From positions 1 to 64,000 of the IMG/VR virus record IMGVR_UViG_3300020595_000016: a stretch of 64,000 nucleotides of DNA; one strand, written 5' to 3'. Positions 16,425 through 22,913 of the stretch are shown one piece after another. This DNA comes from a virus. Positions within the stretch are counted from its first letter, which is position 1; every line of letters starts with the position of its first letter. The notes below the pieces were generated by a model. That model worked only from the letters and a program-made list of their open reading frames with translations, did no database searches and was not told the origin of the DNA. The position numbers and the translations under genes were made by a program.

Positions 16425-16437
16425 ACTTGCTTGTCAA
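16409..16437 (-). promoter_or_regulatory. Sigma70 promoter embedded in the recA terminator
   Basis: The minus strand has TTGACA (16432-16437), 17 bases, then TATATT (16409-16414). The -10 lies in the terminator loop, and one stem arm forms part of the spacer. It would serve the exonuclease gene starting at 16339. Confidence 0.6.
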
Positions 16438-16444
16438 CTATTTT

Positions 16445-17593
16445 TTAGCCATTAAGTGGGACGGTTAAATCCCCTGGGTCTTCATAAAAATTCTTTGCGT
16501 CACCCTGTCGTTTATCAAACTTGCTAACTATTTCTTCATCCATGATCTGGATCACTCTACTTCTGAATTCTTCGTCCTGAGAGATGATATCGGTCCATTT
16601 CGATGGCTGGAATTTCTTTTCGTAACCATCTTCCGTCTTTAGTGTGTACCAAGCGCCGGCACTCGTAAGCGAGGAGGAGCCTTTAATCGCGTCAAACCAC
16701 GATTCTTCATCTCGGATACCTACCTCGTTGCCCCACAGAATGCGGAAGGCGCAGGATCTGCCTTGTGTGCCAAAACGAGATTTCTCTAGTTTTACCTTCA
16801 CTTCAGAGCCAATACGAAAGCCTTTCTCGTCTTCAATAAAAGCAGATTTTGCTTTTCGTCCAGTCAGCCAGATGCGTAACGAATAAGAATAGTGCATTGC
16901 TTTTCCGCCAGGTGTGATATACGGCGTTGTCATCGCGATCTGTCTTGCCATCGGCCCCTGGGGAATGTTTGTCTTAAGCTGATTTAAAACTATCAGTGTC
17001 GCTTGACTGTCTGCGATTGGTATTACAAGCTTTGACATGCCTTTGGCCAAAATGCGTGCTTTCACTGCCATCGAAGATTGAGGATTAAAGTCCCCCTCAA
17101 CATCGGATATCGAGGGCGTCAAAGCTAGCGAATCCCAAATAAATACCAGCTGTTCATCTGTTGCGCCGAGTAATTCTTCAATAGTCTCCAAAACAAACTC
17201 TACAGAAGATGCCTGAATATACATTAATCGCTCTAGGTCGCACCCTGCCTGCGCTAAGAATACTGGGTCGATAGCTGACTCAGAATCGAAGTAAACGATA
17301 ACCTTGCCCATTTTCTGAGCGTTTGCGGCAACTTGGGCAGCCATATATGATTTGCCTGTGGCCTCAAGACCTGCGATCTCTGAAACTTTACCAACTGGAA
17401 TTCCAGCTAGCTGCCCCTTGCATATGATGGAATCAAGCCAGCGTGAGCCGGTTGGGATCCATTCTTTGACCGCGGTTGGGTTTTCGCCAGTCAAGTCATG
17501 GGCAACGTTGCGGCCGGCCTTCTTGTTAACTAGTTTCATTAAATCTTGCATCGGTACGCGGCCGGCCGTTGATTTTGTTTTTGCTTTTGCCAT
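16445..17593 (-). CDS. recA: RecA/UvsX-type recombinase
   Basis: The 382-residue protein has the bacterial RecA core. Walker A is GLEATGKS (near residue 76), followed by VIYFDSESAIDPVFLAQAGCD and a Walker B-like LVFIWDSLA. The L2-side segment LIVLNQLKTNIPQ is followed by TPGGKAMHYSYSLRIWL. It catalyses strand exchange in recombination-dependent replication. The sequence is RecA-like, including the GGKAMHYSYSLR block. Two adjacent ATG codons follow AAGGAG; I chose the second (17593, six bases away). It ends 20 bases before an intrinsic terminator. It is the last gene of a five-gene run that starts with the single-strand binding protein. Confidence 0.93.
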   Translation of the reverse strand: MAKAKTKSTAGRVPMQDLMKLVNKKAGRNVAHDLTGENPTAVKEWIPTGSRWLDSIICKGQLAGIPVGKVSEIAGLEATGKSYMAAQVAANAQKMGKVIVYFDSESAIDPVFLAQAGCDLERLMYIQASSVEFVLETIEELLGATDEQLVFIWDSLALTPSISDVEGDFNPQSSMAVKARILAKGMSKLVIPIADSQATLIVLNQLKTNIPQGPMARQIAMTTPYITPGGKAMHYSYSLRIWLTGRKAKSAFIEDEKGFRIGSEVKVKLEKSRFGTQGRSCAFRILWGNEVGIRDEESWFDAIKGSSSLTSAGAWYTLKTEDGYEKKFQPSKWTDIISQDEEFRSRVIQIMDEEIVSKFDKRQGDAKNFYEDPGDLTVPLNG

Positions 17594-17616
17594 CATGCTC
17601 TCCTTATAAAAATGGC

Positions 17617-17645
17617 GGCAGACTTTTTACCGGTCTGCCAGCGGC
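17617..17645 (-). repeat. Intergenic hairpin, copy 1 (lipoprotein - recA gap)
   Basis: GGCAGAC (17617-17623) pairs with GTCTGCC (17633-17639). AGCGGC lies on the 3' plus-strand side (17640-17645). The same element recurs in the next three gaps. Confidence 0.75.
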
Positions 17646-17650
17646 TGTTT

Positions 17651-17761
17651 TTACTCTGCTGCTGTGTCAGTAGAGCTAGCGGTGTCTGCCGCTGTGTCTT
17701 CATCCTTTTCCCCGCAAGCCAACAATAGGGTCACGGCAAGGACTGGTAGAACGAGTCTCAT
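17651..17761 (-). CDS. Tiny lipoprotein (36 residues)
   Basis: ATG 17761, with AAGGAG seven to eight bases upstream, opens a 36-codon frame. It encodes MRLVLPVLAVTLLLACGEKD followed by an Asp/Thr/Ala/Ser tail (EDTAADTASSTDTAAE). The first 16 residues are a textbook lipoprotein signal ending in the lipobox LLAC, with Cys16 as the lipidation site. The mature peptide would be only 21 residues. The Asp-Thr-rich tail after the lipidated Cys resembles the spacer of many myxobacterial lipoproteins. It lies between recA and a small membrane-protein gene, with identical hairpins on both sides. Its role is unknown; envelope modification or superinfection exclusion is possible. Confidence rests on the start site, lipobox and spacing. 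Confidence 0.7.
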   Translation of the reverse strand: MRLVLPVLAVTLLLACGEKDEDTAADTASSTDTAAE

Positions 17762-17779
17762 TTTCTCTCCTTAAAATAG

Positions 17780-17808
17780 GGCAGACTTTTTACCGGTCTG
17801 CCAGCGGC
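17780..17808 (-). repeat. Intergenic hairpin, copy 2
   Basis: GGCAGAC (17780-17786) pairs with GTCTGCC (17796-17802), followed by AGCGGC. The core hairpin with its loop is identical to copy 1. It sits directly upstream of the lipoprotein ribosome-binding site on the minus strand. Confidence 0.75.
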
Positions 17809-17816
17809 ATATATTG

Positions 17817-18071
17817 CTACTCAGTTTCAGTTTTGGTTTCTGAATTTGTAGCGTCAACATTGTCGGGTGCTGTTTCCGTCTCAGCTGTTGTCGCTGACAC
17901 TTGTACGGCATCGCCGATTTCGACTGTCTCATTTGTGGTCGATGATGCATCTGAAACAGCTGCTGGGTCAACCGAACAAGTGCCATAAGCAGTTGCGACA
18001 ACCAGAACTCCGCCGGCGACACTAACTTGCACTTTCCATTTAGCCCATGCGGACTTAATCCATTCTAACAT
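17817..18071 (-). CDS. Small membrane-anchored protein, unknown
   Basis: The 84-residue product starts MLEWIKSAWAKWKVQ, an amphipathic aromatic/basic helix. A hydrophobic segment (VSVAGGVLVVATAYG) and a Cys follow, then an Asp/Ser/Thr/Glu-rich tail of about 50 residues with no aromatics. The topology would be a single N-terminal anchor with an acidic, disordered periplasmic or cytosolic tail. The low-complexity tail resembles that of the tiny lipoprotein in the next gene, so the two may work together at the envelope. The competing overlapping frame (17771-18022) looks like a shadow because it is Gln/Arg-rich and lacks a ribosome-binding site. Confidence 0.6.
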   Translation of the reverse strand: MLEWIKSAWAKWKVQVSVAGGVLVVATAYGTCSVDPAAVSDASSTTNETVEIGDAVQVSATTAETETAPDNVDATNSETKTETE

Positions 18072-18099
18072 ATTGATTCTCCTATTTAGTTAAAATAAA

Positions 18100-18127
18100 A
18101 GCAGGCTATTTCCGGCCTGCTAGCGGC
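18100..18127 (-). repeat. Intergenic hairpin, copy 3 (terminator-like)
   Basis: AGCAGGC (18100-18106) pairs with GCCTGCT (18115-18121), with AGCGGC following on the plus strand. On the minus strand the hairpin is followed by TTTATTTT, so this copy also reads as an intrinsic terminator. Confidence 0.7.
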
Positions 18128-18130
18128 ATT

Positions 18131-18679
18131 TTATGATTCTTCTTTCACTAGAGCTATGTGTGGCTGACCTCTGCTGCCATTATATTCTTGAACGGCTTCG
18201 GCATCCACTACCCAGAGCTTTCCAAATTTAACTGCTCTTTCTTTGAAGTAACTGTTTCTAACAAAGCTGTTAGAAGATAACTCTAAAATCTTTTGGGCTG
18301 GGCCAGTGCGAAGTAGCTTCTTAGTTCCATTGCGGAAATCTTCTTCTGTAATTTTAAACTTCTTAATCCAGTCGGTCGACATGTCGATCGTAACCTTTCC
18401 ATCTTTATTGCACTCAATGCCGGGCACATTGTTGCGATGTAAGTGGAGGCCCGAAACGCCACCAATTACGGAGCAGGCATCTTTGAGACGCACAACAATT
18501 ATGTTCTGTTCGTGTTCGTTTGTCTCTGTCTTCTTGGCGCTCAACTTTCCAAAAAATTGATCAACCATCTTGCTGTCTTCAAATTCTACAAAAAATTCAC
18601 CCATCTCGTCGATGTCCATTTGGTGAAATTCTAGCGTCTTTATTAACGTAGACAGTAATATTCTTCTTTTCTTATCCAT
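18131..18679 (-). CDS. Unknown protein in the recombination operon
   Basis: A 182-residue soluble protein starting MDKKRRILLSTLIKTLEFHQ. It alternates helices and strands, ends in a short acidic tail and has no Cys cluster, Walker motif or signal peptide. The middle (VRLKDACSVIGGVSGLHLHR) and the region DWIKKFKITEEDFRNGTKKLL look like a folded alpha/beta domain. It lies between the single-strand binding protein and recA, the position of recombination mediators in some phages, but I see no UvsY-like signature. GAGG precedes ATG 18679 by eight bases. Function not assigned. Confidence 0.6.
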   Translation of the reverse strand: MDKKRRILLSTLIKTLEFHQMDIDEMGEFFVEFEDSKMVDQFFGKLSAKKTETNEHEQNIIVVRLKDACSVIGGVSGLHLHRNNVPGIECNKDGKVTIDMSTDWIKKFKITEEDFRNGTKKLLRTGPAQKILELSSNSFVRNSYFKERAVKFGKLWVVDAEAVQEYNGSRGQPHIALVKEES

Positions 18680-18711
18680 ATTTTATCCTCTTTGGTATAT
18701 TTATAAAAGGT

Positions 18712-18743
18712 AGCAGAGTATTTAAACCCGCTCTGCTATCGGT
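18712..18743 (-). repeat. Intergenic hairpin, copy 4
   Basis: AGCAGAG (18712-18718) pairs with CTCTGCT (18731-18737) across a longer loop, followed by ATCGGT in the position of AGCGGC. T-rich sequence follows on the minus strand. It lies after the single-strand binding protein gene. Confidence 0.65.
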
Positions 18744-18757
18744 GGCCACAAACTTCA

Positions 18758-19534
18758 CTAACCAGCTACTAGTTCATCAAAAGCTCGGTCTACTTCGCTC
18801 TTCTTACCGTCAGCGGGACCAAAGCGCTTAGTTAGTGTGGATGATCGGCTTTCAGCGGTCTTGTCGCTGGAAAGCTGGCCATCCAAGATTTCGTCTACTT
18901 GCGCGGGGCTAAGGCGTTCAAATAGCGAGCCAAATTCTGGCATACGCTCAAGGAGGGCGGGGATTGCTTCCTTATCCTCTAGCAAGTTAGATGTATTACG
19001 ACGCATCTTTAAGTTTGTTTGTGGAAATGCACCACGGTGTGTGGGCCTAGTGTAAGTAAGCGTGATGTCGGTACCCTCTAGCGAATCGGTGATGTCACCG
19101 TACTCAGGGTCAAGAATGTAGCCAAGAAGCAGCTCATAAGCTTGCTTGCCATAACCATAGACCTTGATTCCTTCGTCTTCGCGGCCGCGGACAACGACTG
19201 GTGAGAAATAGCGGGTTCGAACGAACAGTGACTTCGCAAGCTTCTTGCTTTCTTCGTCATTGTTATCTACCCCTTCTCGCCATAGTTGGGAAGCAAATTC
19301 ACATACCGGACACGATTCTCCAAAGTTTCTCTTTGGACACATGATGCCACCCTTGTGATCCCCAACATTATAGTGGAAGAACATTTCCTTCAGCGGATCT
19401 CCGTCCGATGTAGGTACGATGCGGATATCAGTATCACCCTCATCTGGCTTGAACCAGATTGAGTCTCTGTTATCTCCTCCTTCGCCTCGTAGTGTTGCAA
19501 GCTTTCGCCGCATTAGTTCCATATTGATTGACAT
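18758..19534 (-). CDS. Single-stranded DNA-binding protein (T4 gp32-like)
   Basis: In this 258-residue protein a basic N-terminus (MSINMELMRRKLATLRGEGG) is followed by an OB-like region (FKPDEGDTDIRIVPTSDGDP). A zinc-type loop CPKRNFGESCPVC sits near residue 81. Aromatic and basic strands follow, and the C-terminus is acidic and flexible (KSEVDRAFDELVAG). This is the layout of gp32: a cooperativity N-terminus, a zinc-stapled ssDNA-binding core and an acidic protein-interaction tail. It should coat single-stranded DNA in replication and recombination. It has its own strong promoter (19590-19618) and leads the operon that ends with recA. Confidence 0.85.
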   Translation of the reverse strand: MSINMELMRRKLATLRGEGGDNRDSIWFKPDEGDTDIRIVPTSDGDPLKEMFFHYNVGDHKGGIMCPKRNFGESCPVCEFASQLWREGVDNNDEESKKLAKSLFVRTRYFSPVVVRGREDEGIKVYGYGKQAYELLLGYILDPEYGDITDSLEGTDITLTYTRPTHRGAFPQTNLKMRRNTSNLLEDKEAIPALLERMPEFGSLFERLSPAQVDEILDGQLSSDKTAESRSSTLTKRFGPADGKKSEVDRAFDELVAG

Positions 19535-19589
19535 TAGTTTTTCTCCTTGTTTTGTTGTTGTAAAGTATACTGAGCGTTCCTCAGCATCT

Positions 19590-19618
19590 AATGTATCACC
19601 CTTGCTCTAGCTTGTCAA
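19590..19618 (-). promoter_or_regulatory. Sigma70 promoter for the SSB-recA operon
   Basis: The minus strand has TTGACA (19613-19618), a 17-base spacer and TACATT (19590-19595). The -35 overlaps the last codons of the tubulin-like gene. A small inverted repeat (GCTGAGGAACGCTCAG on the minus strand) lies between promoter and gene and would fall in the leader RNA. Confidence 0.75.
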
Positions 19619-20464
19619 GGGTTTTTTTGATTGAATTACGTTAGTGTGGGCAACGCAAAACCCAAAGTCTCTTTTATGTTCAGTTTCATAAATCGCATAC
19701 GACAATTTGCAATATGCATTCGTTGGTTTCTTTTTTAAGAGATCAACGATTTTTCTATGAAGCCCGCCTTCTGTTTCTAATTTTTCTTTATTTATACAAA
19801 GATAATAACATAGTTCACGAGGCGTGTCAAGGTCAAATAACCACTTTTCTTGAAAATTCTCCATGTTCAATAATCCAATGGTTCTGAGCCGATTAATTTT
19901 GTTTGGCTTAGACACATTTCCAATTTCGGGTTCAGCGTGATTAAAGTAATTAAGGTAATGCACGGTAGAGAACACGGAGCTATTAATTACATCAAAGTAA
20001 CTCTTAACGGGCACGTTTACTAACGCATCTTCCATTTTGCAATTTGATATAAGAGTGAGTGAGTTTAGCAACCCGGAGCGCGCATATTCCTGCAATACAC
20101 CAAAACAAGCTTGTTCTACTAATTTTGGAATGCCCGAAATTAACTCTATGTCAGGCTGAATATAGAACACGTCCAGCTTTTTGTGCTTTATTTGCTCTAA
20201 AATGCCAAGAGTGTAATTTGAACTATACGAAGACCCAAGCACGAACACCTGCACATGCTCATCGATCTCTTTAAAGAATTTTTTAACATCAGGAATGTTT
20301 TTTTCATATTCCTCTGGCGTACTGAAGGTCTTTAGTTTGAACTTGTATTTGGTCCTTTTCGCCACTTTGGTGTTCAACGAATACGCATTATAGTTACTTG
20401 AGTTAGAAGCAAATTTTTCTGCGATGGCTGAGGCGCCGTTGCCAATACCCACAATCGATATCAT
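19607..20464 (-). CDS. Divergent tubulin/FtsZ-superfamily-like protein
   Basis: In this 285-residue protein the N-terminus ISIVGIGNGASAIAEKF resembles the first strand-turn-helix of FtsZ/tubulin (xGxGGGGxNxV). Around residue 72-100, VQVFVLGSSYSSNYTLGILE occupies the place of the tubulin signature GGGTGTG, and LDVFYIQPDIELISGIPKLV follows as the next strand. A helix and strand pair (QEYARSGLLNSLTLISN) resembles the FtsZ segment ending in the N-D of the nucleotide pocket. Glycines of the phosphate loop are replaced by Ser, Tyr and Asn, so GTP binding may be altered or lost. It overlaps the family-A polymerase start-to-stop (ATGA). A classical tubulin-like GTPase lies at 60067-61209. The assignment is pattern-based and tentative. 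Confidence 0.5.
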   Translation of the reverse strand: MISIVGIGNGASAIAEKFASNSSNYNAYSLNTKVAKRTKYKFKLKTFSTPEEYEKNIPDVKKFFKEIDEHVQVFVLGSSYSSNYTLGILEQIKHKKLDVFYIQPDIELISGIPKLVEQACFGVLQEYARSGLLNSLTLISNCKMEDALVNVPVKSYFDVINSSVFSTVHYLNYFNHAEPEIGNVSKPNKINRLRTIGLLNMENFQEKWLFDLDTPRELCYYLCINKEKLETEGGLHRKIVDLLKKKPTNAYCKLSYAIYETEHKRDFGFCVAHTNVIQSKKPLTS

Positions 20465-21651
20465 ATATTCATGTCCTTAAGCTCATAATAATTTTGACCA
20501 GCCTTAATGTTGACTACATATTCATCAAGTGTATTGTTGGCAAATAAATTTTTAATATCTTTCAACAAATAACGCTCTTTATCACTAAAATCAATAACGA
20601 TCTCATCATGAATTATGTGTGATATAAATGACTGCTTGCCCTCTAATGCCTTGTCAATCTGAATTGCTCTGTCGATAACTAAATCAGCTGTTGTGCTTTG
20701 AATTAGGTAGTTAAAAGCCTTATTTTTTACCACGCGAATGTCCCTCCCAAGTGGAGTTGATATTATACCATCTTTATAGTAATCTTTCAATAATTTTTCG
20801 CGATCATAGAAATCTATATTAGCTTTTTTAGAAGCAGGGTTGTAGAGCCACGCAAAAAACATAGTTTTGGCTTTTTGGCGTGTGAGTTCGGGCACGTGTT
20901 TGAACACTGTTTCACAGTGCCAGTCATGTATGTCGATTTCCGGCTGTGGTCTTTCGGAGAGCGCTAGGAGAGTTCTAACTTCAGCACTATTATAATCTAG
21001 GGAGATAAACCAATCGTTCTTAGGTTTTACCAATTTTCTAAATTTCTTTTTCATGGTCAATATTGGGAATGAGCCGCGCTTGGTAGATAAACGGCCAGTT
21101 GCGGTACCAAACAAATTATAATCGATAAACCTGCTTCCATTCAATATAGAGCTAACCTTCCTGGAGTCTTGGCTGTTTAAGAAAAGATCGCGACAGCCAG
21201 AAACATCAACATTTAAGTCTTGATATCTTATTTTGTGTATGAGTTTGTATGCATCCTTTAAAAATTCATAATTTGTTGGCTGACTATAATTTTCAAATAC
21301 ATGTTCGGTTATTCTATTCTTAATTTCGCAAAATTCTTTTAAGAAGTCATAAGGCACTAAATCAAAAATACAATTTTGGCGCAGATCGACGTTGGCAGTC
21401 CTAAAAGCTTTCATGAATGCATTAAATTTCTTTTGAGACGAAAGCAGTTGATCTGATAAATCCCGCGGACACACTTCACTTAATTCTTTACCCCCACACA
21501 AGAGCCATGCGTACTCTATATCGTCTTTGTCGATAGAACCAGTATATTTCCATGTCTTAGTCAACCCTGACGGGACTTCATCAAAGTTCAGGTGGCCGTT
21601 GCTATAAACCCCAACACACTCTTTTTTGTCGTCTAATGTTTGAAAATACAA
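20461..21651 (-). CDS. Compact family-A DNA polymerase (polymerase domain only)
   Basis: The 396-residue protein carries the signature blocks of PolI-type polymerases: LFGTATGRLSTK, motif A as FISLDYNSAEVRTLLALS, an O-helix-like RQKAKTMFFAWLYNPAS and motif C as ISHIIHDEIVIDF. The palm aspartates are therefore present. The N-terminal region (about 140 residues) is too short for a 3'-5' exonuclease plus thumb, and I see no exonuclease motifs, so proofreading is probably absent. The O-helix ends NPAS instead of the usual YG. The start is TTG 21651 with AAGGTG upstream. It could act in repair or primer-gap filling next to the DnaE-type replicase. Confidence 0.85.
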   Translation of the reverse strand: MYFQTLDDKKECVGVYSNGHLNFDEVPSGLTKTWKYTGSIDKDDIEYAWLLCGGKELSEVCPRDLSDQLLSSQKKFNAFMKAFRTANVDLRQNCIFDLVPYDFLKEFCEIKNRITEHVFENYSQPTNYEFLKDAYKLIHKIRYQDLNVDVSGCRDLFLNSQDSRKVSSILNGSRFIDYNLFGTATGRLSTKRGSFPILTMKKKFRKLVKPKNDWFISLDYNSAEVRTLLALSERPQPEIDIHDWHCETVFKHVPELTRQKAKTMFFAWLYNPASKKANIDFYDREKLLKDYYKDGIISTPLGRDIRVVKNKAFNYLIQSTTADLVIDRAIQIDKALEGKQSFISHIIHDEIVIDFSDKERYLLKDIKNLFANNTLDEYVVNIKAGQNYYELKDMNI

Positions 21652-21667
21652 AATGCACCTTGGGGCG

Positions 21668-22870
21668 CTACTTGTCTTGAATGCGCCGCTGCATCATAAT
21701 ATAGCTGACTGAGCCACGATAGTCAAATGTTTTGTTTAAGATTCTTTCAAAATCTGCCATTGACTTATCTAAACCGTTGATCAAATAGTTTTCCATACAA
21801 TCATCAATTATGCGGAATTTCTGCCCGTCAGTAAAGTGAGACTCCTCTTCTCGGAACCTCATTTTAAAATATGCATTTAGAAAAAATTCATCCCCGTAAA
21901 TTTCGTCAAACCTTTCTTTTTTGTATTCAACACTCTTTGAGATGGCGGGTATTGACGAATTTCCGCAATCCTTCTCGATTGCTTGTTTTGTGCTTGTTGC
22001 ACGCACGTATGTATTATACAGTATATTTTTAAATTGCGCAAGGTATCCTTGGTGAGCCGGGACATAAGCTTGTTCTAAGATAACCGCGGTTGAATCCAGG
22101 CCATATTTCGCTGCTGACTCTTGCATAATTTCAGAGTCGATGTCGGCTACTATTCGCATAGGGTAACTCATATCGATCATAAATCCGTAAGTATTACAAA
22201 GATTTACATAATATAACCAATTGGGGCTTTTGACGATCATGTTCCATTTTTCTTCGTCGTTTGTATATTCTCCGTCATCAAGTTCTATGGCCAGTCCAGA
22301 ACACGTTATCGGACAGTACTTGCTTTTAATGAAAGCTGGTCGAGTGAAAGGAATTTTTTGAGTATAGGCATTCGTCGATTTCATAAAATATTCAAAAAAT
22401 TGATCAAAATTTTCAAAAACGATCTTTTCTTTAGCTGCAACTGTGATCAGTGTCTGCATTTGCGCATTGACATATTCACGGTATAAAATGTCGGGGCTTT
22501 CAAAAGCTTTATATATCTTAAACTCGCTTATCGGGCTTTTGTCATCAGATAGTTTACCCGTAAGTTGACCTTTTCTGAACTGTACAAACATCTGGTTAAA
22601 CACATCCGCAACAAAATCAATGACTTTGGGGCTCCTTGTCGGAGTATCAGCCAAAGAATTAATTATGCTTAATTTTGAAAACCGTTGACGGTATATAATT
22701 GGCTCAAAATACTGACTAGTTCGACCATAAAAGAACTTTTCGCCGAGATTGAAATCTACTATGTTTGGGTAGGCCTGAGACATTGTGTACATGTTTGATC
22801 TATAGATGGTCCTCTTCTTAAATAAATTTCGGGCGCCATCATTTTCACTTCTAACAAATAGTTTTGACAT
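21668..22870 (-). CDS. Unknown conserved-looking protein, possibly virion-associated
   Basis: A 400-residue protein rich in Phe, Tyr, Met and Asn, with no Walker motif, signal peptide or transmembrane helix. A central segment (SPNWLYYVNLCNTYGFMIDM followed by YPMRIVADIDS) and a Cys pair around YCPITCSG are its most distinctive parts. It sits between the family-A polymerase and the baseplate gene cluster with small gaps on both sides, so it could belong to either module. I do not recognise the family. ATG 22870 overlaps a GGATG with GGAG upstream. Confidence 0.55.
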   Translation of the reverse strand: MSKLFVRSENDGARNLFKKRTIYRSNMYTMSQAYPNIVDFNLGEKFFYGRTSQYFEPIIYRQRFSKLSIINSLADTPTRSPKVIDFVADVFNQMFVQFRKGQLTGKLSDDKSPISEFKIYKAFESPDILYREYVNAQMQTLITVAAKEKIVFENFDQFFEYFMKSTNAYTQKIPFTRPAFIKSKYCPITCSGLAIELDDGEYTNDEEKWNMIVKSPNWLYYVNLCNTYGFMIDMSYPMRIVADIDSEIMQESAAKYGLDSTAVILEQAYVPAHQGYLAQFKNILYNTYVRATSTKQAIEKDCGNSSIPAISKSVEYKKERFDEIYGDEFFLNAYFKMRFREEESHFTDGQKFRIIDDCMENYLINGLDKSMADFERILNKTFDYRGSVSYIMMQRRIQDK

Positions 22871-22913
22871 CCTGTTGTTCTCCTTTATAACGTTGTAGCT
22901 CTATCTAAAGTAA

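Noticed and set aside
17771-18022. Alternative minus-strand frame overlapping the small membrane protein
   Set aside because: It is Gln/Arg/Met-rich, lacks a ribosome-binding site and covers the same bases as a frame with clear membrane-anchor features.
22871-22913. Possible promoter or tRNA in short intergenic gaps
   Set aside because: I scanned the gaps of the window for cloverleaf-like structures and saw none; this and other gaps are too short for a tRNA.
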